From positions 8,127,654-8,191,653 of the forward strand of contig NC_081149.1 in NCBI RefSeq assembly GCF_958295425.1: a stretch of DNA of 64,000 bases. The letters run 5' to 3'. The stretch comes from Solea solea. Its lineage: Eukaryota; Chordata; Actinopteri; Pleuronectiformes; Soleidae. The translations under genes were made by a program, and so were the position numbers. Positions within the stretch are counted from its first letter, which is position 1; each line of letters opens with the position of its first letter. Below, piece by piece: positions 23,001-35,000 of this stretch. The notes under the pieces are model-generated. The model did not search any database and was not told the DNA's origin. It saw only the letters and a program-made list of their open reading frames with translations.

Positions 23001-26000
23001 CCCTTGTGGCCACAAACAAAGATGTTCAGTTTACTGTTAAAGAGGAACAAAGAAACCAGAAAATATTCATAATTTAGAAGCTACTTGATTAATTGCTGTG
23101 GCCTTGTTAACAGAGTGTGACCAGAGATGAATGAAATCAGGCTGTTGGTTCAGGGGTATCAGTAGGCAAAACCAAAGCCTATTCCTAAGCCAGAAAGAGA
23201 GATATGTTGCTGGCTGCTGGGCTTAAAGTTTTCACGGACTTAAATCTAACTGGCCTTCATGAAAGTAAATGAGGCCAGCCATTTGAATAGGAATAAAAAA
23301 CCCAATATCAGTCATTTGGAGAATTCTGTCTTTGGCCTGTCAGCACTTGGGCTTTGTTGATCAGTCAGATGAAGCACCTGCGCCCACTTGTAAGCCGGGA
23401 ACAGTATGACGCCCCGTTTGATGTCACTTGAACGGTGATGAAATAGTCCCTGCGAGCACAAATGAAATCTCGGTCAGTGCACAAAGCCAAGTATTAAGTT
23501 TCAAGGCAGACAGTTTATGTGGGCTTGTTCCTGAAAGGAGAGAAGCTGCCGGCTCACAGACTGAGGTTTGCTTTATTAAACCTCGAGGCAAGAGAGAACT
23601 CACAGCCTTTGTCATGTGATACGCTCTGCATCTGGAAAAAAAACATGTGGTTGGGGTTCAGCTCTGTAACCATAACATTGGAGGTATTGAAAAACAACAA
23701 AACAAAAAAACAGACGCATCAATCAGGTTATCATTTCACTACTGTGAGGGGGAAAAAAACATCACGAGGATGTAGCTCACTGTTCTGTCACCTATGCAAC
23801 AAAGGGCGCTGTAGTCCAGATACACACTGGTCACAATTCATATACAATAGCAGCAGAGTGCCATTCGCATTAGTGAACCAATGACTGAAAGACCCTGTGA
23901 GCTGAAGTACTCTGTATGTCTTTGTCTGCTGACAGCCAGAGGCCTGTCTGTATTGTGCTGTATCTTCCCAATACAGCACAATATCTCAAGAATACCTCAA
24001 AGCCAAACATGTGGTACTTGAAGGAAAATCAGAGATACTGTTCGACTATATATACTGGGGTATGTGGTCTAGAGCTGCAACTAACGATTATTTCCATAAT
24101 CGATTAATCTTTCGATTATTTTCTCGATTAATCGATGAATCGTTTGGTCCATAAAAAATCAGAAAACCATATAAAATGTTGATCGGTGTTTCGTCAAACC
24201 TGGAAATGATGATGTTCTCAAATGTCTTGTTATGTCCACAAACCAAAATGATTGACTTTTAATGATAGATTTGTTATCCAGATATTTAAGAAGCTTAAAC
24301 AATCAGAAATCTTGTTTTAATCATGAAAAAAGCTTCAAACTGATTAATCGATTATCAAAATAGTTGTCGATTAATTTAGTAATCGATTAATAATTTATTA
24401 ATCGATTAATCGTTTCAGCTCTAATGTGGTCGGAGGGGAGCTGATTAATTTTGACCAGAGTGTATTGAAAATGATCTAATCTAATGTCCCTATACCGGTG
24501 TCTGAAGTATATATGAGGAAGAGGAGGATGATGAGAGAGCAAATGATCTTATTGGGTATATCTCTGCCTCCTGTGAAAGGTCTGTAGCTGACTTTGCTTG
24601 GACTATTTACACCACTGTGTGTTTTAATGTTGTAATATAATGGTGTAACTTTGAGAGCTCAATATTTTATCAGGTGGTACTGGTTTGAGAACCACTGTCT
24701 TAAAGGATTTATTTCAGATTTGGAACAAATGTCCATGTGGAAGATGATCTGTTTAGATTTTGGTGGTCGAAAGTCAAGGCTTACAACACATTTCTTAAAA
24801 ATCGGGTACACATGTTCACTTGGATTCTCAGATCATCTGATGAGATTTTCATGGTCGAAGGTCAAGGTCACTCAGATCTTACAAAATGTGTTGCGACACG
24901 TTGAGGGAATTCCTTCCGATTCAATACAAGCATTCACATGAAATCAAGGATCGAACTGAATACGTTTTGGTGGTTGAAGTCGAAATCAACATCACAGTGA
25001 CCTCATGCTTTTATGAATGGGATATATTAAAGAAAACCTTCATTGCATCTGGCACAAACATTGACTTTAGGCACTTATATTGTATATATAACCCTATTGT
25101 ATATGCACATATACAATACATATGCAAAGACATGCATATATGCTAATTTCACATTATTTATGCAGAGGTGGAGTGAATCCGGCAAAATCCCATGATAGAA
25201 ATCCTTCGAAGATGCAATATTAGCTTTGTTCGCTTCCCTCGAACTCGTTAGGAGTATTCGGATTCAAATGAAAACATTTGCATGACACAGTGTCACGGAA
25301 GAAGTCAGCACAGAGACACATCCAAAGATATTGTGTGAAATAGAAATGGAGGGTTTAGCAGAAAGTGAGTGCATGCATTCGAATCAAGCTGTTGATTTTC
25401 ATCATCGATTAATCTGTCGATTATTTTCTCGAATAATGGAGTAATCGTTTGGTCTATAAAATGTCAGAAAACGTTGAAAAATGTTGACCAGTGTTAAACC
25501 TGGAAATGATGAGGTTCTCAAATGTCTTGTTTTGTCCACAAACCAAAATGATTCAGTTTAATGGTTTCTTTGTTATATGGAGCAAAGAAACCAGAAAATA
25601 TTCACGTTTAAGAAGCTGAAACAATCAGAAATCTTCCATGAATCGATTAATTGAGTAATTGTTTCAGGTCTGTACTCAAGGATGACCTGATTTCAGTGGT
25701 CCAACAAAATAACATGCATGCATTTTCACTGTCACTCCCCCAGATTAGAGGTATATTATTGTATAAAAGAAAAGCAACTGAAAAACACTGTAGAGTGTCA
25801 AACACTGCATCTTCTATTGATTATCAAGGGTTTTCATTTTCAAGATGGGAGCCAGTGGAAAAATATGCTTCAAATGACAAGATCAGGGTTTCATAGAAAG
25901 AGAGGGAAAAATAAAATGGATATCTCTGTCTGAAGCATCAGTTATTAAAAAACATGCCAAGAAATATTTGGCTGGAGATGGCATCTTTTTAGAGGACGGC

Positions 26001-29000
26001 TGAAACTGGGAAAGAAAAAAAAAAAGAAAAGCAGTGGGCAGAGGAACAGGCTGAGAATCTCTTTGTGCTGTGTCTTTTGATGGTTTTGTAGCAAAGCGAT
26101 GCAGAGCACAGGGTAATAACAAACTCGGGTGCTTTGGCACGCTCACAGACGGGCAGGGTTTATTTAATTATTAACACAACTGACACGAAAAGTGTGGGAA
26201 CGGACCGGCTGAAAAATGAAAGTGAAACCTCCACCTACTGTGGTTTTTTTATTCTCCTCTCTTTCCTCTCTCCTTCCTCTCACTTCCGAAGTGTTTCTAA
26301 CTTTACAGATGAAGAAGCTTGGCTGTACACTGCTCATCTGCGGTAGTGCTGCACACTGTAATGCAGAAAACAGGTGTTTTTTGTTTTTGCAGATTTTTGG
26401 CTCTCAGGTGTTCTATGACTAATATTCAGCTTAGCATAAGAAAATAAGAGTCAACAGCTCATTAATCAGCCAGTGCTCCCCCCCCATCCCCCATTCTTCA
26501 ATAATAACAATATTTATTTTAATATTAAATAGCTCAACATGGTGTGGACTTCACACTCTACCTAGCTAACTAACTATGTGCAGATCCAGCAGTGGTCTGC
26601 GTCATTTCATTTGGAGTCTGCGTAGACTTTCTCAACCACTTTTTTTTAATTTTTTTTATGAAACACTGGGAGAAAATCACATTTGGGAGAAACAGGCATG
26701 CTACCACCCCCTAGTAACAACAACAGTAAAATGTCAAATCATTGGTTGACTTTAACTTTAAATGGCTGTCATCACTGCATTGCCAGTCCTTGTGGTTAAT
26801 ACTGGTGCCTCACAGAAAGAAGGTCCCTGGTTCAAATCTCTGTTTTTTTTTGTGGAATTCTTCTTGGAGGTGTCTTGTGTTTTCTGCGGGGGATAATCCA
26901 GTTTATTCCCACCGTCCAAAACCATACAGATTGCGGGTTAATATGGTTGAAAGGATGGTCACAGGGGTGTGCATCTCTGCCTCTGGAGCAATATCCAAAT
27001 AAAAAAAACAAACTCACTGCATTTATTTGATATAGATAAAAATCTGTGTCAAAACAGTATTATGATGAAATGCTGCAGTGCTGGAATTCAACCGCCCATA
27101 AATCTTTCTCTTCTCATGACATAATGTGTTGTTTGTTTGTTGACAAATTGTCTCATTTAATTGTTTTTGTGAAAATGATTGTTAGGATGCAAAAATAAAA
27201 ATGATGTGTCGCACGGATAATGAATGACATCACAGTTGCGCTGTCTGTCAAAAATAATACCGATTCACTGCAGTTTGTATAGTGTAGACATTTGTTTTCA
27301 ATACCAAGAGGATAAAGTGGTTGAAGATGAATGAAATGAGTATCACTGCTTACCTTCTAAAATAATAATACAAAGGATTCACTCATCTTTTTTAAAAACC
27401 TTCAAGTAGATATTTAGTAAAAGATGAGAAAATCTTTGTATTTTTTTTTATTTACATGAATCATTACAGAACTATCTTTGTGTCATATTTAAGCACTAAA
27501 AATACTTTTGGATCTGTGCTGATCCATGGACGAGTTTGAAGTGTTTTTAGAGCGATACAGAGGTCCAGGTATTGATGTATTTGTGATATTTACCTCATAA
27601 CCCATTCTATCAATTAATCTAATGGACATCACTTCACAAACATGCTGTGTGTTTTGTGTGTGTATCATAATAATCTTCCACTGTCCTCTTCTAAACCTCT
27701 GCAGTAACAGTGTGAGGTCTCATATTTGCACATGGTGAAACGCTGCCACCTGCAGGTTGATTTGTGTACAGTATGCACCTGTTAAATAAATGAAATGCAT
27801 GTACAGTCGATACATTATATTTTATTTACATGTTCAGTGGAACTCATGAATGTTTTTATTCTCTCAGGCTTAACATTTGTCCTTTTGCTGCTTTTGTCTT
27901 TTATCCAGGAAGAGGACGGTGATGAGCTTGTCATGTCCACAGCCACAGCATTCGCCGGTCACAGGTTTCCCCCTGGTGTTTATCCTCAGAATTACAACGC
28001 TCGCTATGCAGACATCACCTACAGTGGTGCTTTACCGAGGGACGCTCACGAGGAGAACCCCGAGAGCATCCTGGATGACCACGTGCAGCGGGTCATGAAG
28101 ACTCCCGGCTGCCAGTCGCCCAGAGCAGGTCGCTATTCGCCCAAGTCGCGCTCACCCGACAGTTTCCCGGGAGGGAAAGCAACGGCACTTGGAATGTCTC
28201 TGTCATCAAGCCAGGGCAAACATCCGTCCAGGCACGGGCCGAAGGGAGAATCCAGTCACCTGTACCACCACAAACACATGCATCATACCCACCATGCGGG
28301 CACTGGGAAGCCCAGAGAGCAGGTGGAGGCTGACGCAGCCGTGCGTGTGCACGGCAGCTTTTCCTGGGGCGCGGAGACGAGTCATTATGCATCAAAGTCT
28401 CGCAGCTATGCAGATGGCATGGGATCTAACCCCATTGAGCATACAGGGTTAGTTACTGTTCCTGTTCATTACAGGCATGAATGCACCCACATGTTGTTGT
28501 TTTTTTTATTCATTCCCCTCTTATTTGTTGTTTTCTTCTGTTCTACAGTAGCAAAGGTGGCTTGCACTGTAAAAGAGTGTACAAGAAAGGTGAGGACATG
28601 CGGCCTTATGACATGCTGGGCTCTGGAGAGGACGTGGAGAAAAACCACAAGATCCTTTTGTGGCTGATGGAGGGACAGAAAGAGATGGTTCAACATAAGA
28701 GGAGCGCGTACGGGTCAGTGACAACCGTTGCTGCGCTCGTTCTGAATTGTTACTCATTGAGCTCCTCTCCTTTGTGATAGCGAGGCTAATTATTAGGGCG
28801 GAACATTCAATCATTCTGAAGTAGGAATCACTACACAATGAGTAAATCACAAAGGCTGCAATTGCATCATTCTATCTATTCTCTAATATCCCACTCTTTC
28901 TCTAATTCTAAGTACATCAATTCTATTTTAACTGGTCCATGTTCTATTCAATTCAAGTTGCAATGGTGCATTAAAACATTTTCTTTTAGAGTTTAGTCAT

Positions 29001-32000
29001 TCATATTCTGATGGTATCTCATGTGATAATGCTCCCTTTTGTTTTTAAATTCTGTAACACAGTGAGCTTTGTTCTGAAGCATAACTTACACACACACACT
29101 TTGTGATTTTGGGTTAGTCTGACTATAACCACGCAATCATGATGGTCTGACTGAAATTGTACTAAGGTGAATTTTGTTAAGTCGGACTAAAGGACCCAGA
29201 TAATGTGTTTGGAAGTCAAATTATTATTGCATGTACCCGGATTATTGAATCTGACTCAAACTATTCTGGACGCTTTGTACTTTGCGCCACAGTTCCTGCC
29301 TTTGACCCTGAAATAACATCAGGAGCTGGTACACAGAGGAAAAAGGCCCCAGCAAGAAAAACATTTAACAGCAAAAATATAGAACCTGTGTATTTTTGGG
29401 AGTAATGAGGAGCCCAAGTGTATGCGTTAATGAATATTATAATGAAGTTGTTGTTAGTCTGCAACTTAATAGGTCAACTGAAAAACACCTAATAAACTGA
29501 AAGTCATTGGACAGACTTCATTCAGTAGATTCTCCACTATAATGCTTCGATACGGGTTCATTGAAACTGAGTGTTTCTCTGTATTTCAGGAGTACCACTG
29601 GGTCCAAGAGGACCACAGGCCACGAGGGCTCGTTGTACCCGTGCGTCAGCAGCACGCAGCTGCGGAACAACGTGCAGCCATCGCACCCTTTCATCCAGGA
29701 TCCCACCATGCCACCCAATCCAGCCCCCAGCCCCCTCACCCAGCTGGAGGAGGTTTGCCGGCGTCTTGAGGAGGAGAAGATAAAGTCTGCTGTTTTACAG
29801 CCCAAACAAAGGTAAAAAAAACAAAAAAAACACAACAGACTTTTCCCATCACTACAGTTAAAACTGTCCAGTTAAACAGTGCAGCTCATTTAATCAGAAT
29901 CTTTCAACTTGATGCATAAGGGAAGAAGTCTAAGTTTTTTTTCTTTTTTCTAAAATTCAATAGTTTCCCCTATTGTTCTGTAGCCTGTGTCCCTTAAGGC
30001 CAGTCTGTCTCTAACTGCTGGGGTTGTTCGGTCCCTCAGGTATGTGATGGAGGTGATCCAGAGGGGTCGCACCGCAGTCAGGCCGACACTGTTCCCTCCG
30101 CTCAGCGTGGTGCCCGCCGTTTCTGACGGCGAGCTCTCCGAGCCCGAGTATGTCCACTGTCTTACCAGTAAACCCCACCCCCCACCCCCCGCCCCCACAG
30201 CAACTTCACTTTACTTCCCATGCTCATTACTGCTAAGTTAGTTCCCCAGAAGTGTGTCTGCTCTTTGAACTACTAACAGATATTTAGATCTTGGGGAAAT
30301 GATGTCCTTAAATAGTGCTTTTTTGTTTCATACAGTCAGTCTGAATGTGGTGGGTGTTTCTTTTTTTCTACTTTTCCTGCCTTCATTAAGGTGAAAATGA
30401 CAGCCAGTATCCTCAATCTGCTTATTAGGCTACAATCAACACAAACAGCCTCCGTCCTCAAACTGCTTATTAGTCCACAATCAATACAAATAGCTTTTAG
30501 TGGCGAGCCCTGAAATGGAAAACGTAGAAACACCACTTGACATGTATTACTTTGAAAACTCCAGGGTGTCATTTCAGTCTTGACCTGAAACATTTATAGA
30601 CAGTGAAAAAACATGTCTACAGTCTAATTATTAATTACTGCGTCCCTGGCTTGAACTGTTTTCCGGTCAGAGATACAACAGTTTTTTTTGGAGCAGTAAT
30701 TAGTGTGTGGACACTTATGTGGTTTTTCCATTATACAGTTGTAGCACAGCTCATTTCGACTCTAGAATCTCTGACACTTTTTTTTTTTAAACGGCAAAAA
30801 CCAACGGCCAAGTTGATCATTTATTTGATCCTGTCCTGTACTGAGAGTTTGTAAACTATGACATAATGATCCACATTCATGTCCTGACTGGGTTTCACAA
30901 TTTGCAGTACAGAAACGGAGACCTTTCCACCTCATCGTCAGAATCTGCTTTTCCACCATTGCTGTTTCTTATTCGTGGTATTTCATATCTAATTTCATAC
31001 ACTAATCATCCAACTGCAAATTGACAGTCTGCATCTTGCTTACGTTCTATAGACTATAATGTATAATATTTTAATAATGTAAAAATGGATGTAGTCTTCC
31101 AGTTTAGAAATGTGAAGCTCATAAGCACCAGGGGGAGTCAGTCAATGTTTTCCTAAGGAGTCTATGGTCTCATTTGTTAGTTCCAGGTCTTCTACAATAG
31201 AACATTATGTCAATTTTGTAATAGAGCCCAGAGAATAGACCCCAGTGTGATTGACAGCTGACACAGTCCAGTAGGTGCCTGGTTGCAGGAGATGTCTTGT
31301 TCCAAAAAATGTCATGGCACCAGTCAAATCTCAAAATGAAGGCTTCAAACTGGCTTCAGTTAATGTTACATTTGCTTTTCATATTAGGACTGCAACTAAC
31401 GATTATTTTCTCGATTTATTGAGTACTTGTTTGGTCAGAAAATATTGAAATTTCTTTTAGCGGTTTTAATGATTATTTTATTTTATTTGGAGCAAAGAAA
31501 CCAAAAAATATTCACCTTTTAGAGCTTTAGAAGCTGGACAATCACAAAGCTTGTTTTAATTATTGAAAAAAAAAAATCCAATTGATTCATCTGTTATCCA
31601 AATAGTTGACGATTTGTTAAATAATAATAATAATAATAAGTTCTGCCCTCCACAGTTCAAAGTTCCTTATTACAGTTCTTCGTTCTGCTGAAGACGGAAG
31701 GTTAATGTTGCTTGTAAGGCCAGTGTAGAGTATGCAGTGAGCAGGAATGGACAATTTGATGTCGAGGTAAAAGAAAATAATGTGTACAGTGTTGGAAAAG
31801 GAAAAGCAACACTGCGATTTGTAATGACACATCTGTAATTTTCTAAATTGTAGCACTTATGAATAAGTGTAAATTAGCTGATTTACATTTACTCCACGCA
31901 GAATCCAAATCTCACACACACAATACAGAAACATACATTATGATATGATCCAAACTATTTTTTTTTTAAATATTCATTTGAATTTAACACACATTTGACA

Positions 32001-35000
32001 ACAAAGGAGAAAAAAGACTGAATTTTAATGGATGCAGTGTCACGGTAAAAATCACCTCAGACGAAGTATGAGAGTGTCTTTTTCTGTGCTCATGTAGAAG
32101 CAGAAGGGCCAGAGTACACTTTTATGATGTTTTGTCTGAAGCATGTTTTTCCTTGTTTGGCTGCCATCTCACAAGGGTACTTACCAGATGGAGGGGAACA
32201 GGGGGGAAGTACGAGGTAAGAGGCAGATGAAAGGAAGGTTACGTAGCAATGCCACTGGGTAAAACCTCCGGTCAGAACTGTGAAGACGGGCTGAGTCCTT
32301 TTGGTACATGATTCATACGGGATCAAAAACACTGACTGAACTTTTTATGTTCTCAACTTGAAAGATGCTTGAGGCTTGAATAAGAAAGGGGAATGATTTT
32401 TTTTACTTACTAAAAAACGTGGTCGTAATGTTTTATTCATAACGGTATTGAGAGTAGAACCGATACATTATATATTGGCCTATACATAAGTTTAAAAGGT
32501 ATAAAACACTGATTTCTAACATATGATCAAATGTGCAACCAAAAACACACAAATAAAAACAAACAGATGGAACATGAATTAGGGATTATTGTATATATCT
32601 AATAAATCTAATTTGGTGCTTAAAATGTCAGAAAATGTAGAATAATGTCTACCAAACCTGGAAATAATGATGTTCTCAAATGTCATGTTTTGTCCGCAAA
32701 CCAAAATTATTCAATTTTAATGATTTCTCTCTTATATGGACGCAAAGACACTGGAAACTATTCACGTTTAAGAAGCTGGGAAATCAGAAAACACTCAAAC
32801 TGATTAATAAATTATCAAAATAAACACCATTTATTCACGTTTATTCCCTTAAATACATTTTTTAAAAATTAATGTAAATACCAATATTTATTCATATCAC
32901 CTGATATTTATGAGTTAACAGTTTGTATTTAAATATTATTAAATATTGTTTTTATTCTTTAATGTCAGGGAACATTAGGGAATACAATTTACCAAATTGA
33001 CGACAGTTATTATTCTCACTATGGACATACAACTATCAATGATTTACTTTGATATTGTGTAAAAAAGAAAAATTAAAAAAGAAAGATTGTCCTGGAGTGG
33101 CCTCTCCTGTTTTCAAAGCAGCCTTCATGGATATTTACTCTATGATGGAGTAAGATAATGATGTCCTCAGGAAGTGCAAGTCGTACCGAATCAAAAGAGC
33201 ACGCGTGTATGTCATGCGAGTGTGTGAGTTATCACTCGGCTACTTTTTTTTACGGAAATTGCTGCAATTAGGGAGTAAGGGAAGCTGTAATTGCTCTTGT
33301 GAGCTGCTCGTCAGAGACGCTGTGGTTTGGAAAGTGCACCATTAGAAATTCAGCACAAGAAAAAGAACGTTTACACAATTTACAAGAGGTGTATTTTATA
33401 TAATATTCTATACTTTACAATTTGAATCCACATGTCATGTTTTGAACTGTGTTGACTACTATATATTTGTGGACATCAATGGCCTTTCTGCCTGAGTACC
33501 ACTGGAGTTAGACCAGTTTTATCATTTTAGCTGATGAATTGACTCTGACAGGACATTTTGTTTATTTGTATTGAGACTTAAGCTACATGACAGACTTTGC
33601 ATTATGTTTCTTCATCAGAGGTTATTTTGTCAGAGGGCAACTCAAGAAAAACAAACAAAAGCAAAGTCAAGCGCATGAGAGCTAGTGAGAGTGATGCAGG
33701 GTCCACAGTCGAGCTTATTATTTTCATAATTGATGAATCTGTCAAGTATTTTCTCGATTAATTATTGAGTACTTGTTTGGTCTTGTATTTGGACAAAATG
33801 GAGTAAAGAAATTAGAAAATATTCACATTTAATAAGCTGAAAATCAGAGTTTGTTTAAATTATGGAAAAAACACTCAAACGTATTAATTGATTATGAATA
33901 TAGTTGACAATTAATCGAGTAATCATTGCAGCTCTAGTCCGCAGCATGTTGAGTTTGGTTGTTTGGCTACGAGGTGCATTCAATGACTCTTATAAATGCT
34001 AATATAACATATGTAATACTACAAACACGTGTGGAGTACACGGAACAAATGCTTGCCACTGCTGCCACCTTGTGGTAATAGATGACTACTAATTAGATCA
34101 CTGGAGAAATGTTTTTCTTTTTTTTTTTAATATTAATATTTTTCCCCTAGATTTTCCCCACTTTATGGGATTTTTCATGCGTCAAACTGTGGTTGTTCTG
34201 TCCACCTTCAAATTCTACAATCAGTCGACATTTAAAAAGTTTAAGATTTTCTAAATAGTTTTGTATGTGTTTTTTCCCTCCGCAGACATAAAACCACTAA
34301 AAAGACGACATGTGAAAACACCGTTGTGGCGTATTACTTCTGTGAAGAGCAGATACCTTACAGGACGTCCGTCAAAGGCAGAGTCGTCACCCTGGGCCAG
34401 TTTAAAGAACTGCTAACAAAGAAAGGAAACTACAGGTGAGAGTTACTGTATGTTTCTGTTTGATTTCCACCTGGAAATTAGCTTGTAGCTCAATCTGGTT
34501 CAAATCATATTTTAGTTAAATGAATGTATTCTGTCCGCTGTCCTTCAATCAAACAATTATATAAAGTAATTTATTAAAGGATAAGGTGTATCCTGTTCAT
34601 ATAGATTGTAATATTAGTATGATGCATGAACATAAAAAAAATACAACTTTTTCAGTAGTTTCAGTGTCACGTGACGTCATTGACGTCTATAGCAGTCAAT
34701 GGAAGCCAATTAAAAGCACCAAAATTAGAAGTAGAGATTAGTTATACATTACTTTTTAACTTAATTAGAATAAATTTATAGGAGAAGCAATAAAAAACCA
34801 GAAAATGTATGCAACATGATTTCCTGTTTATCTAAAGCAGATAAATGGGAGAGAGCTGGCACCTTGATTGACACTACAACTATCATTTATTGCATTGTAT
34901 TCTGGGATTTGTAGTACCAGTGCTGGGTGTACTATACTGTATACCAGTGAGCCAGTGAGTTATTATCTCAAATTGCCCCCTAGTGCGCTGTGATACTACT

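Larger units (their letters stand above)
22249..27908 (+). other. longest axin1 intron (5.7 kb)
   Basis: Contains hAT-like copies at 22905-23100, 24070-24423 and 25384-25671, a hairpin at 23951-23983, a palindrome TATTGTATATG-CA-CATATACAATA at about 25099-25122, and a degraded SINE at 26785-26995. No exon is seen. Confidence 0.85.
30148..34285 (+). other. axin1 intron (4.1 kb)
   Basis: Contains three hAT-like remnants (31384-31620, 32615-32825 and 33709-33936) and an (AAT)n tract at 31621-31638. No exon is seen. Confidence 0.85.

Noticed and set aside
27795..27908. Extra N-terminal part of axin1 coding exon 5
   Set aside because: The frame is open but lies before a clear acceptor (TTTTATCCAG) and would break the match at the exon 4 junction.
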